Shown piece by piece: positions 17,780-26,352 of a stretch of 48,829 nucleotides of DNA; within the stretch, counting starts at the first letter, position 1; the number at the start of each line of letters is the position of its first letter. Origin of the DNA: Elusimicrobiaceae bacterium. GTDB taxonomy: Bacteria > Elusimicrobiota > Elusimicrobia > Elusimicrobiales > Elusimicrobiaceae. The position numbers and the translations under genes are program-made. Where the stretch lies: assembly GCA_017417005.1 (NCBI GenBank), contig JAFQAA010000014.1, positions 1-48,829 on the forward strand, written 5' to 3'. The notes beneath the pieces were generated by a model. It was not told the origin of the DNA. It made no database searches and saw only the letters and a program-made list of their open reading frames with translations.

Positions 17780-18654
17780 TGTTAAGGCAAATAGAAAATT
17801 TTAAAATTCATATTAAAGGCAGGAACTTATCAGAACATACTATCCGCGCTTATAGCACGGATTTGCAAGACTTTCTTGCTTTTATGAATTCTAAAAATTT
17901 ACTTAATATTAAAGATTTTACCTTGGCAAATATAAGGTCCTATCTTGCGTGGCAAAATAATAAAGGGCTTTCGCGTCAGGCGATGCTACGCAAAATAAGT
18001 TCGCTTAGAAGTTTTGCCAAATTTCTTGCCAATAGAGGTATTATTGAAGCAAACCCTTTTAAACTTTTTAATGCGCCGCGAAGGGAAAAACTTTTACCCA
18101 AATTTTTAACTCCAAAAGAAGCAACCGATTTAATGCAAGCGCCAAGCACTTCCAGATTTGCTTTAAGAAACCAGGCAATTTTAGAACTTATGTATTCAAG
18201 CGGTCTTAGACGGAGCGAAACTATCGGCCTTAATATCGGTGATGTTAATTTTGCGCAAGGGATAGTAAGGGTTTTTGGTAAAGGCGCAAAAGAAAGAATG
18301 GTGCCTGTTACCGATATTGCTTTAAGTTGTATAAGTGATTATTTGGCAACAAGAAAAGATACTTCTTATCAAGCACCTTTATTTTTAGGTTCCAGGGGAA
18401 AGCGCCTTAGCGGCGAAGGTCTGGCCCAAATAGTTAAACAAAGCGCAATTAAAGCAAATTTAGCGCATAAAATAACTCCGCATAGTTTAAGGCATTCTTT
18501 TGCTACTCATTTACTAAATAACGGGTGTGATTTAAAAAGTTTACAGGAAATGTTGGGACACAAAAGTTTATCTGCTACACAAGTCTATACCCATGTTTCC
18601 CTTGAACATTTAAAACAGGTTTATGATAAAGCCCATCCTAAGGGGGAAAAATGA
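17779..18654 (+). CDS. xerC: XerC/XerD-family tyrosine recombinase
   Basis: This chromosome-dimer-resolution type recombinase has 291 residues. All six catalytic positions are visible: Arg144 (GLRRSE), Lys168 (FGKGAKERMVP), His235 and Arg238 (HSLRHSFATHLL), His261 (LGHKSLSATQ) and the nucleophile Tyr270 (VYTHV). The N-terminal SAM-like DNA-binding domain covers about residues 1-95. It overlaps topA by one base (TAATG), the standard neighbourhood for a housekeeping Xer protein. I cannot tell XerC from XerD by sequence reading alone. Confidence 0.9.
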   Translation: MLRQIENFKIHIKGRNLSEHTIRAYSTDLQDFLAFMNSKNLLNIKDFTLANIRSYLAWQNNKGLSRQAMLRKISSLRSFAKFLANRGIIEANPFKLFNAPRREKLLPKFLTPKEATDLMQAPSTSRFALRNQAILELMYSSGLRRSETIGLNIGDVNFAQGIVRVFGKGAKERMVPVTDIALSCISDYLATRKDTSYQAPLFLGSRGKRLSGEGLAQIVKQSAIKANLAHKITPHSLRHSFATHLLNNGCDLKSLQEMLGHKSLSATQVYTHVSLEHLKQVYDKAHPKGEK

Positions 18655-19598
18655 TTGCTGTTGGCATTGATATTGGTGGCACTTTTACAAAATTTATAGC
18701 CGTTGACCAAAAAGGGAAAGTATTAAAAAACATTCAACTACCCACTAATATTAAACTTAATAAAAGTGCTTTTATAAATCAACTGGCTAATCAAGTTAAA
18801 ATTTGGCAAAAAGATTTTAAAGGACAAAAGCTTGCCCTTGGCGTTGGCATAGCCGGCGATACGGATGATAAAAAAGGAATTTTACATTTTGCGCCCAATA
18901 TCCCTTGGCATAATTTTGAAATTGCAAAATTATTAAAAGCAAAAACAGGCTTTGCTTGCTTTGTCTGTAATGATGCAAATATGGCAGCTTGGGGTATTTA
19001 TGCTTATGAATTTAAAAGAAAATATAAAAACCTTATTATTATCACCCTTGGCACAGGTGTTGGAAGCGGTTTTATTATTGAGGGCAAACTTTATCAAGGC
19101 TCTTGTGGCTCCGCCGGAGAAATCGGCCATTTAAAAGTAGATTTTTCAAAAGAAGCCCTTAAATGTGCCTGTGGCCATAAAGGGTGCCTTGAAGCCTATA
19201 TAGGCACAAACGGACTAAAAACCCAAATGCAATTTGCAGCAAAAAATGCCCCAAAAAGCATTCTTGCGAAGTTATTAAAAGAAAATAAATTTTCAGTAAA
19301 ACTTCTTTCCGAAGCGGCAAGTTTAGGCGATAAAAATGCCCTTAAAATATGGCATAATTTTGGCAGTTATTTGGCGCAGGCTTTAAGTGATGCTGTTTTG
19401 CTGCTTAATCCTCAAGTTATAGTTCTTGCCGGCGGTATTGCCAAAGGTTCAAAATATTTTAAACCGGCTATGCAGGAAGTTTTTAAAAAACAAGTTATAA
19501 AAAGACCTTTTAAGAATTTAAAAATTTTGCTTGCAAAACAAAAAGATATTGGTGCTTTAGGCGCGGCCTTATATGCTTTATCAAAATATGAAAAATAA
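18651..19598 (+). CDS. ROK-family sugar kinase (glucokinase-like)
   Basis: This 315-residue protein phosphorylates a hexose, probably glucose or N-acetyl sugar. The N-terminal phosphate loop is GIDIGGTFTKFIAVD. The ROK signature includes ITLGTGVGSGFIIEGKLYQG, GEIGHLKVD and the zinc motif CACGHKGCLEAYIGT (CxCGxxGCxE). The ATG overlaps the recombinase stop. Its own stop codon lies inside the first codons of lptD (ATG at 19588), so translation is probably coupled. The exact sugar cannot be told from the sequence. Confidence 0.92.
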   Translation: MIAVGIDIGGTFTKFIAVDQKGKVLKNIQLPTNIKLNKSAFINQLANQVKIWQKDFKGQKLALGVGIAGDTDDKKGILHFAPNIPWHNFEIAKLLKAKTGFACFVCNDANMAAWGIYAYEFKRKYKNLIIITLGTGVGSGFIIEGKLYQGSCGSAGEIGHLKVDFSKEALKCACGHKGCLEAYIGTNGLKTQMQFAAKNAPKSILAKLLKENKFSVKLLSEAASLGDKNALKIWHNFGSYLAQALSDAVLLLNPQVIVLAGGIAKGSKYFKPAMQEVFKKQVIKRPFKNLKILLAKQKDIGALGAALYALSKYEK

Positions 19599-21675
19599 AA
19601 TTTTTACCCTCTTAGTTTTATTTTTTTTGCCTCTTACTATTTGCGGGCAAAGTAATGTTTTGCCAACTCCCACAAAAGAAGATTTTATTTATTTTACCGC
19701 GGACGAAGTTATTTATGATAAAGAGCAAGGCCTTGCTGAACTAAGCGGAAATGTTGAAATCGTTTTAGATCAAAATAAAACGCAAGGCCAAATAGCCAAA
19801 ATCAAAGCGGGTAAAATACAAGTTTTAACAGAACAGCAAATTTTGATGACTGAGGGCCCAACAATAATAGAGCAAGAAGGCTCTTTTGTTGAAGTTAGGG
19901 ATATCCATTTTGATATACCTTCGCGCAAACTTATTATGAAAGGGCTTAGTGCCGACTATGGCCCAATTAGGGTTTTAGAAGCGCGTGAAGTTGACGCCGA
20001 AAAAAACCAGTATCTTTTAAAGAAGGCGGAGTTAACCTGCTGTTCTATTGAAAAACCGCATTATACTTTGTATGTCGGCAAGGCAGATTTAATACCTGAG
20101 GATAGAATAATCGCCTATAATGCTGTTTTAAAAATCGGCAAAGTGCCGGTATTTTATTTTCCTATATTTTACCGCTCTTTAAATACGGATAGGCTTTTTA
20201 CCACCTATCTTGATTTTGACCAAAGTGGCAATACCGGTTTTGGTTTTTTAACTTCCACCGTCTATGCAAAAAATAATTTTAGGGCGGCAGCAAATTTAGA
20301 TTACTATACAAAATCCGGCTTTGGCTATGGTTTAGATATTGGTTATTTAGACCCGCAAAAATTCCGCGGTTCTCTGCAAACTTACACAATTTATGATAAA
20401 GAAAAAGATGAGCAACGCTGGGGTATTGACGGCGGCTATTGGTGGCAAATGCACGATAGTTCGGATAGTTTAAATAATCAAGGCGGGGCAATTTATTTTA
20501 GCCAGCTGGAAACGCGTAATGTTTCCGATGCAGATTTTAATGACGATTTTTTTAGGTCTAATCCTTATGTCGTTTCTCCCGATAAATTAACGCGTGCTTC
20601 AATAGTTCGCCAAACGCGCAAAAGCACTTTTAGGGTAAGTTATTCAAACAGGCGTCAGCTTAACCCCGAGGATAAAACCTATTCCAATTCCCAAGAAATT
20701 TTGCCTAAAGTTGACTTAATTTTTAACCCCTTTGTTTTGCCTTATACCGGCGGTGTAGTTAATAATTTTTCTGTTTCCTTTAACAATACTAAAATAGAAG
20801 ATTATGATTTTGTGCAGTATTTCCAGGCCAAATGGAACAGCGCAAAAGATTTTAAATTGCATAAAAATTTCACTTTAACGCCAAGTGTGTTTTATGACCA
20901 GGAAATTATTTTAAAAGATCCGACCAACAATAACGAAGATAAATTTGTCGGCCGTTATGGCGGGCAACTTAATTTGCGTTCTAATTTGATAACCGGTATG
21001 CTTGATATAGGATACCGCTACACAAGGCGTAATCAGGATGGCGCTTTAACCTCTGATACCCCTTTTGATACCAAGGAAGAAGAAAATTTAGTTTATATCC
21101 AAAATTATTATCTACCTACACCAAATCTTTATTTTAAACTTGGCAGCGGTTATAATTTGCAAAACAGCCAAGATAGTTGGCAGGCAAAATACAGAATAGA
21201 ACCCCTACTTGCCGAAGTTGGCTATTTTTCCCAAAAAACAGGTTCAAGTATTTATATACAAAATTTATATGATGTCCACACGGCAAACCAGGCCTTTGTA
21301 ATTGATGCAATTTTAAAAAATCTTTATGGCAGCAGCGCAAAATTCGGCGTGGTTAATTATAGCACCGATAGGGATAGTTTTTTGTTTAATACCCAGTTTA
21401 CTCTTGCCCCGCGCAATATAACCTGGCGCGCTGATATGGGGCTTGATTTTGAAGTTAAAGACTCTACTATTCACGCTTATTCAAAGCATATAAAAATTTA
21501 TAAAGATTTCCATGATGTTTCTTTAATGGTAGGTATTAGAGATAGAAATAAAAATTTATCTTTTTCTTTTAGAATAAATGTAATGTGCGGCGGGCAAGAT
21601 ACGCGCCAAACGCAAAAACAGGCAGCAGCAGAACAAGCTTACCCCTGGCACGATAACAGAATGTTAAGAGATTAG
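19588..21675 (+). CDS. lptD: LPS-assembly protein LptD (OstA-like)
   Basis: LptD is the outer-membrane barrel that inserts LPS. The mature protein starts after the signal peptide MKNKIFTLLVLFFLPLTICG. An OstA/LptA-like jelly-roll domain (FIYFTADEVIYDKEQGLAEL, then MTEGPTIIEQEGSF) occupies about residues 25-135. The barrel follows, recognisable from PVFYFPIFYRSLNTDRLF and many short amphipathic strands with Tyr/Phe endings. A Cys-Cys pair (LTCCSIEK) could form the disulfides that E. coli LptD needs. I chose the ATG at 19588 rather than 19573 because the signal peptide begins there. About 695 residues, slightly short for the family. The companion LptE is not visible here. Confidence 0.88.
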   Translation: MKNKIFTLLVLFFLPLTICGQSNVLPTPTKEDFIYFTADEVIYDKEQGLAELSGNVEIVLDQNKTQGQIAKIKAGKIQVLTEQQILMTEGPTIIEQEGSFVEVRDIHFDIPSRKLIMKGLSADYGPIRVLEAREVDAEKNQYLLKKAELTCCSIEKPHYTLYVGKADLIPEDRIIAYNAVLKIGKVPVFYFPIFYRSLNTDRLFTTYLDFDQSGNTGFGFLTSTVYAKNNFRAAANLDYYTKSGFGYGLDIGYLDPQKFRGSLQTYTIYDKEKDEQRWGIDGGYWWQMHDSSDSLNNQGGAIYFSQLETRNVSDADFNDDFFRSNPYVVSPDKLTRASIVRQTRKSTFRVSYSNRRQLNPEDKTYSNSQEILPKVDLIFNPFVLPYTGGVVNNFSVSFNNTKIEDYDFVQYFQAKWNSAKDFKLHKNFTLTPSVFYDQEIILKDPTNNNEDKFVGRYGGQLNLRSNLITGMLDIGYRYTRRNQDGALTSDTPFDTKEEENLVYIQNYYLPTPNLYFKLGSGYNLQNSQDSWQAKYRIEPLLAEVGYFSQKTGSSIYIQNLYDVHTANQAFVIDAILKNLYGSSAKFGVVNYSTDRDSFLFNTQFTLAPRNITWRADMGLDFEVKDSTIHAYSKHIKIYKDFHDVSLMVGIRDRNKNLSFSFRINVMCGGQDTRQTQKQAAAEQAYPWHDNRMLRD

Positions 21676-21687
21676 GAGCAAAAAAAT

Positions 21688-22236
21688 ATGAAAAAAGTCC
21701 CCTATGGCAGAATAGAAGTTGTTTGCGGTTGTATGTTTTCGGGCAAAAGCACCGAACTTATAAGACGCGTTGAAGTTTGCCTAAATGCCGGGCAAAAAGT
21801 GCAGGTTTTTAACTCTACTCTTGATAAACGCTATGCCCGGCGCGGTATAGCCACGCACGATTTAAAAAAACTTGACGGCATACCCGTTGATAAAGCAGAA
21901 GAAATTTTGCCCTTAGTTAAAGAAGATACAGAAGTTGTTGCTTTAGATGAAGTTAATTTTTTTACTAAAGAAATTGTTAATGTAGCCCAAGAACTAGCTA
22001 GGCGCGGCAAACGCGTAATTTGTTGCGGGCTTGATATGGACTACCAGGCCGTTCCCTTTGAAAGCACGGCAAAACTACTTGCCGTTGCTGATAGCGTTTT
22101 AAAACTTTCCGCCCGTTGTGTTTGTTGCGGTGCACCCGCCAGAAGAACGCAAAGAAAAGTTAATATTAAAAGTAGGATTTATGTGGGCGGGGCACAGGAC
22201 TATGAAGCCCGCTGCGCCGACTGCTTTAAACCTTAA
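21688..22236 (+). CDS. tdk: Thymidine kinase
   Basis: Type II thymidine kinase of 182 residues for salvage of thymidine. It has Walker A GCMFSGKSTELIRR (residues about 14-27), the ALDEVNFF Walker B-like block, and a zinc site from CVCCGAPARRT with the distal CADCF. The lasso region contains KSRIYVGGAQDYEARC. It follows lptD by 12 bases with AGGAGC as a good ribosome-binding site. With deoC it supports deoxynucleoside salvage. Confidence 0.95.
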   Translation: MKKVPYGRIEVVCGCMFSGKSTELIRRVEVCLNAGQKVQVFNSTLDKRYARRGIATHDLKKLDGIPVDKAEEILPLVKEDTEVVALDEVNFFTKEIVNVAQELARRGKRVICCGLDMDYQAVPFESTAKLLAVADSVLKLSARCVCCGAPARRTQRKVNIKSRIYVGGAQDYEARCADCFKP

Positions 22237-22264
22237 CTACGGCTTTTTTCCTCTTTTTTATTTT

Positions 22265-22323
22265 TTTAAGACTTCGGATAGTTCCGCCCTAGCGGGCGTG
22301 GTCCCCTACTATACCTTGTCTTA
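22265..22323. repeat. Hairpin related in plan to the structured repeat
   Basis: TTTAAGAC and GTCTTAAA form the outer stem, GGATAGT with ACTATACC a middle stem with one bulge, and CGCCC TAGC GGGCG the tip. The plan (outer stem, TTC spacer, middle stem, GC-rich tip) matches the 22393-22514 element although the bases differ, consistent with structure-preserving drift. It may also end tdk transcription. Confidence 0.5.
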
Positions 22324-22392
22324 AAGAAAATAAAAAATAGGTCGGTGTGGTTTTGCCGCACCTAAAAAATCCTTGTAAGGCAATGTGTTCTG

Positions 22393-22514
22393 TTTGGGTT
22401 ATTTTTAATTTTTTAGAAATTTCGTATACTCGGGACTGCCGTCCCCTCGTGGTATACCTCATTTCTAAAATCATTTTTTCTGAAAGAAAAAACTAATTAA
22501 AACTAGCTCCAAAA
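22393..22514 (+). repeat. Structured intergenic repeat, copy A
   Basis: Nested inverted repeats: TTTGG/CCAAA at the ends, TTTTAATT/AATTAAAA next, then an inner hairpin with TTTAGAAAT/ATTTCTAAA, GTATAC/GTATAC and GGGAC/GTCCC stems, followed by a TTTTTTCT/AGAAAAAA hairpin. Copies B (36525-36656) and C (37719-37840, opposite strand) share the layout and most of the bases. Confidence 0.8.
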
Positions 22515-22675
22515 TTCTCGTAAGGTAATTTGCCCTGCTTTGGCTATATTTTCTTAAAAAATCTTCGTAAGGCAATTTAGTCTTTAGATTTTCACAGAAA
22601 ACAATTGCAAAACTATATTTTGGGTTTATTTTGAGAATAAAAATACAAAGACTTATAAAAAATCTCATAATATTG

Positions 22676-22681
22676 TATAAT
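22676..22681 (+). promoter_or_regulatory. -10 box of the rpmE promoter
   Basis: TATAAT stands 34 bases before the rpmE start, preceded by TTG. No clear -35 is visible at the normal distance, so confidence is moderate. Confidence 0.45.
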
Positions 22682-22715
22682 ATATAAGAACTAATTTTTT
22701 TGAGGTATATAAAAA

Positions 22716-23087
22716 ATGAAAGAAAAAATACATCCTAAATACGAAGTCGTAGAAGTCGTTTGCGCCTGCGGTGCAAAATTTCAAACCCGCTCTACGATGA
22801 AAGCTGTTAAATTAGATATTTGTTCTGCCTGCCACCCTTACTTTACCGGCAAGCAAAAAATGCTTGATACCGAAGGCCGTGTGGAGAAATTTAACAAAAA
22901 ATTTGCCGCTACCAAAGGGCAAATGGTGGTTCGCAAACCCAAAACCGAAGTTAAACTTAAAAAGAATACTAAAAGATCGTCTAGCAAAAAAGTAGTTCTT
23001 TCCACAGCACCGGTTAAAAATCTTGTAAAAAAGACAACCAAAGCTGCAAAAGAAACTAAAACTGCTGATAAAAAAGAAGCTAAATAG
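22716..23087 (+). CDS. rpmE: Ribosomal protein bL31 with Lys-rich extension
   Basis: bL31 of the large subunit. The first 75 residues carry the family pattern [26 protein letters not shown], and [15 protein letters not shown], with four candidate zinc ligands (Cys residues of CACG and CSAC). Unlike typical bL31 of about 70-80 residues, this one has a Lys/Thr/Ala-rich tail of about 45 residues. Low complexity in the tail suggests an unfolded basic extension that may contact rRNA. The promoter lies just upstream and the gene ends with a strong hairpin at 23102-23143 before prfA. Confidence 0.94.
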   Translation: MKEKIHPKYEVVEVVCACGAKFQTRSTMKAVKLDICSACHPYFTGKQKMLDTEGRVEKFNKKFAATKGQMVVRKPKTEVKLKKNTKRSSSKKVVLSTAPVKNLVKKTTKAAKETKTADKKEAK

Positions 23088-23101
23088 CTAAAGAAAATCT
23101 G

Positions 23102-23143
23102 ACGGCAGGCCCTCACTTAAATTTTTGAGGGCCTGCCGTTTTT
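23102..23143 (+). terminator. Rho-independent terminator between rpmE and prfA
   Basis: A perfect 14-bp stem ACGGCAGGCCCTCA (23102-23115) and TGAGGGCCTGCCGT (23126-23139) is followed by TTTTT. The prfA ribosome-binding site AAGGAA (23146-23151) starts 3 bases after the T-run, so there is no room for a separate promoter. It is either an attenuator or prfA depends on readthrough. Confidence 0.88.
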
Positions 23144-23156
23144 CAAGGAAATAAAA

Positions 23157-24221
23157 ATGGAAATGGATACAAGCAAATTTAAAGAGGAATTTTTAAATAT
23201 TGAGCGCGAACTTGCCCAGGGCAATATTGCGCCCGAAGTTTTTAAAGAAAAAACAAAACGCCACGCCTTCTTGCAACCGATAATTGAAAAAATCGCCGAA
23301 CTTGAAAAAGTGCAAAATGCAATTAAATAAGCAAAAGAAATTTTGGAAGACGCCAGCGATAAAGATATGTGCGAACTCGCCGCCGCTGATTTAGCCGAAC
23401 TTGAAGGCAAACCGGAACAACTTATGCAGGAGTTGCGCGTTTTAATTATTCCGCCCGATCCAAACGATTCCAAAAATATTTACCTTGAAATTAGGCCTGG
23501 CGCCGGTGGCGATGAAAGTGCCATTTTTGCCGCGGAACTTTTAAGAGTTTACCAGCATTTTGCCGATGCTCGCGGTTGGAAAACCGAAATTTTAGAATAT
23601 ACCCCAACCGGTTTAAAGGGTTGTAAATACGCAAGTATGTTTATTAAAGGTGAGGGCGCTTATTCCTGGCTTCGCGATGAGGCCGGCACACACCGCGTGC
23701 AAAGAGTACCCGATACCGAAACTTCCGGCCGGGTGCATACTTCAACTATCACCGTTGCCATTATGCCCGAAGCCGAGGATATTGATATCCAAATTAACCC
23801 TGCCGATATTGAAATGGAAACCTGCCGCAGTGGCGGGGCAGGCGGCCAAAATGTTAATAAAGTTGAAACGGCTGTTCGCCTTATCCATAAACCAACCGGC
23901 ATAGTTGTTAGCTGCCGCGAAGAACGCCACCAGGGCGCAAACCGCGAAAAAGCAATGCGTATGCTTAAAGCAAAACTTTATCAGATAGAAGAAGAAAAAA
24001 GAAATAAAGAAATTTACGACGCACGCAAAAGCCAAGTGGGTACAGGCGATAGGTCAGAAAAAATCAGAACTTATAACTTCCCGCAAAGCCGCGTTACCGA
24101 CCACCGCTTAAATGAAAACTTCCACAATATCGCTGAAATTATGGAAGGCCAAATTGATGAAATTTTGGAACATTTACGAAAACTTAGAGTAGAAGAAAAA
24201 CTTAAAAATCTTTCCTTATGA
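23157..24221 (+). CDS. prfA: Peptide chain release factor 1 with in-frame TAA at codon 58
   Basis: RF1 reads UAG and UAA and frees the finished peptide. The frame from the ATG at 23157 (ribosome-binding site AAGGAA) gives a normal RF1 N-terminus up to codon 57 (KVQNAIK), then TAA at 23328-23330, then continues in the same frame with [13 protein letters not shown] and the rest of RF1. The total of 354 codons including the TAA position matches the family (about 355-360). The anticodon-like PDT motif (RVPDTET, RF1-type PxT), [12 protein letters not shown] and the catalytic GGQ ([10 protein letters not shown]) are all present. An alternative short start is TTG at 23343, giving 292 residues. I treat it as one gene with readthrough or a disrupted codon. 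prmC follows with a 4-base overlap. The stop could be a mutation, sequence error or regulatory device. Confidence 0.85.
23328..23330 (+). other. In-frame TAA inside prfA
   Basis: Both 23157 and 23328 are in the same frame (difference 171, divisible by 3), and both the upstream 57 codons and the downstream codons read as RF1. This is therefore a nonsense codon, not a frameshift. Its context is AAA-TAA-GCA. Confidence 0.9.
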
Positions 24222-25060
24222 TAACTATTGCCCAACTTATTGAAGAGGGAACAAAAAAATTAACTTCCGCCGGTATTGACGAGCCGGATGTTCACAGCGA
24301 ACTTATTTTGGCTTTTGTTTTAAACCAAAGCCGTCCTTATTTGCGCGCTTTTAACCAAAATCTAGTGGGGGATAAAGAAGAAAAATTATTCAATACCATT
24401 TTGGAAGAAAAACTTAAAGGCCGTCCGCTTGCCCATATTATCGGTTCTTGCGAATTTATGGGCAGAATTTATAATGTTAGCCCAACGGTCTTAATACCAC
24501 GCCCGGAAACAGAAGAATTAATAAGCGAAAGTTTAAAACAACTTAAAATGCGCCTGCCAAACACTATTCTTGATTTATGCACCGGGTCTGGCTGCGTGGC
24601 AATAAGTTTGGCGTTTTTATTTCACCATGCGCAAGTGAGCGCGGTGGATATTTCGCCTGAGGCCCTTGATACCGCTTTAACAAATGCGCGCAACTTAAAT
24701 GTGGCAAAAAGAATTAATTTTATTAAAAGCGATTTATTTGAAAATATTGATAAATCTTTTGATTTTATTATTTCTAATCCGCCTTATATTGCAAGTGATG
24801 TTATTGAAACCCTTTCCCCGGAAGTCCGCTGTGAACCGCGCCTTGCCCTTGACGGCGGCAAAGACGGCCTTGCTATTATTAAAAGAATTTCTAAAGAAGC
24901 CCCAAATCACCTAAACCCAAATGGCCTGCTTGCTTTAGAAATTGGGTGCGCCCAGGCGCCAAAAGTGGTAAAATTTTTTAAGGCAGATACTTGGCAAACC
25001 CCGCAAGTAGTTAAAGATTTTGCCGGTATTGAAAGATTTATTTTTGTGCGCAAAAAATAA
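24218..25060 (+). CDS. prmC: Release factor glutamine methyltransferase
   Basis: PrmC methylates the Gln of the GGQ motif in RF1 and RF2. The 280-residue protein has a helical N-terminal domain, the SAM-binding motif [15 protein letters not shown] and the substrate-binding NPPYIAS. It overlaps the prfA stop (ATGA), the usual arrangement, so its translation may depend on ribosomes that finish prfA. If the TAA in prfA stops most ribosomes, prmC would also be coupled to that event. Confidence 0.96.
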   Translation: MITIAQLIEEGTKKLTSAGIDEPDVHSELILAFVLNQSRPYLRAFNQNLVGDKEEKLFNTILEEKLKGRPLAHIIGSCEFMGRIYNVSPTVLIPRPETEELISESLKQLKMRLPNTILDLCTGSGCVAISLAFLFHHAQVSAVDISPEALDTALTNARNLNVAKRINFIKSDLFENIDKSFDFIISNPPYIASDVIETLSPEVRCEPRLALDGGKDGLAIIKRISKEAPNHLNPNGLLALEIGCAQAPKVVKFFKADTWQTPQVVKDFAGIERFIFVRKK

Positions 25061-25082
25061 TTTTTAAAGAAGGAGATTTTTT

Positions 25083-26351
25083 ATGGATAAATTTATTATT
25101 CAAGGTGGCAGAAAATTAAAAGGCAGTGTTGAAATAAGCGGTTCTAAAAATGCCGCTTTGCCAATTTTAATGGCAACTCTTTTAACTGATGAAGAGTGCG
25201 TTATTAATCGCGTGCCGAGTTTGCGCGATATCCGCACAACCATAAAAATTCTTGAAGAACTTGGCAAAAAAGTTTCCTATGATAACGGCACTTTAATTGT
25301 TAAAGCAAAGCGCAAATTAAAAACCAGCGTTTCTTATGATTTAGTTAAACAAATGCGTGCAAGTTTTTGGGTGGCAGGCCCACTGCTTGCCAGGTTTAAA
25401 AAGGCGGAAGTCCCTTTGCCGGGCGGTTGCGCAATTGGGCTTAGACCGGTTGATATTCACTTGAAAGGTTTTGAAAAACTTGGCGCAAAAATTACTATGG
25501 ATAAAGGCAATATCATTATTAAAACGCGCAAGTTAAACCCGGCTAAAATTATTTTAAGTTTCCCAAGTGTAGGCGCAACGCAAAATTTAATGATGTGTGC
25601 TTCTTTAATACCGGGCAAAACTATTATTGAAAATGCCGCACGCGAACCCGAAGTTCAAGATTTAATAACGGCTCTAAATTCTATGGGGGCAAGTATAATT
25701 ATTGATAATCGCGGCAGAATTGTTATTGAAGGTAAAGAAAAACTTGGTTCTATGAACCACACTATCGTGGCAGATAGAATTGAAACGGGTACCTATCTTT
25801 TAGCGGCCGCTGCAACGGGCAGTTCTATAACCATTAAAGAGTGCGTGCCAAGCCACAATGAAATTTTACTTGAATACCTTGGCGAAGCCGGTTTTAAAAT
25901 AGAAACAACGGAAACAGAAATTAAAATTTCCAAAAAAACAAAAAAGATAAAACCTGTTAATATTAAAACAGCTCCTTTCCCCGGTTTTGCAACAGATTTA
26001 CAGGCGCCTTTTATGGCTTTAATGTGCCTTGCCAGCGGCAAAAGTGATATAAGCGAAGATATTTTTGAAAACCGCTTTATGCACGCAGCAGAACTTATAA
26101 GAATGGGGGCAAATATCTCTTTAGAACATAATTGCGCGCATATTATAGGAGTTAAAAATTTTACGCCGGCAGTTGTAATGGCTTCTGATTTAAGAGGTGG
26201 CGCAGCTTTAGTTATTGCTGCTTTATGCGCCAAAGGCACAAGCGAAGTTCAAAGAGTTTACCACATAGACCGCGGTTATGAAATATTTGAAGAAAAACTA
26301 ACTGCCCTTGGCGCAAAAATTAAAAGAGTTAACCCCGCCCCTTTTGAATAA
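25083..26351 (+). CDS. murA: UDP-N-acetylglucosamine 1-carboxyvinyltransferase
   Basis: MurA carries out the first committed step of peptidoglycan synthesis, using phosphoenolpyruvate. At 422 residues it has normal length. SKNAALPILMATLL marks the substrate site, and the catalytic Cys116 is in PLPGGCAIGLRPVD, so the enzyme should be sensitive to Cys-directed inhibitors like fosfomycin. The C-terminal domain has FPGFATDLQAPFMAL, ENRFMHAAELIRMGA and DLRGGAALVIAAL. It follows prmC by 22 bases with AAGGAG as ribosome-binding site. Confidence 0.97.
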   Translation: MDKFIIQGGRKLKGSVEISGSKNAALPILMATLLTDEECVINRVPSLRDIRTTIKILEELGKKVSYDNGTLIVKAKRKLKTSVSYDLVKQMRASFWVAGPLLARFKKAEVPLPGGCAIGLRPVDIHLKGFEKLGAKITMDKGNIIIKTRKLNPAKIILSFPSVGATQNLMMCASLIPGKTIIENAAREPEVQDLITALNSMGASIIIDNRGRIVIEGKEKLGSMNHTIVADRIETGTYLLAAAATGSSITIKECVPSHNEILLEYLGEAGFKIETTETEIKISKKTKKIKPVNIKTAPFPGFATDLQAPFMALMCLASGKSDISEDIFENRFMHAAELIRMGANISLEHNCAHIIGVKNFTPAVVMASDLRGGAALVIAALCAKGTSEVQRVYHIDRGYEIFEEKLTALGAKIKRVNPAPFE

Positions 26352-26352
26352 T

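Larger units (their letters stand above)
22237..22715. other. Repeat-rich spacer between tdk and rpmE
   Basis: No gene is credible in these 479 bases. It holds a palindromic element at 22265-22323, a full copy of the structured repeat at 22393-22514, and three short lookalikes of CTTGTAAGGCAAT, CTCGTAAGGTAAT and CTTCGTAAGGCAAT at about 22372, 22518 and 22563. The right edge contains the rpmE promoter. Confidence 0.7.

Noticed and set aside
17779-18654. Mobile integron or phage integrase
   Set aside because: The gene lies in the usual topA neighbourhood, has housekeeping Xer length and no attachment sites or phage genes nearby.
19573-19587. Earlier start of lptD
   Set aside because: Five extra residues would precede a complete signal peptide; the ATG at 19588 fits better.
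23157-24221. Frameshift in prfA
   Set aside because: The reading frame is the same on both sides of the TAA, so a single nonsense codon, not an insertion or deletion, explains the interruption.
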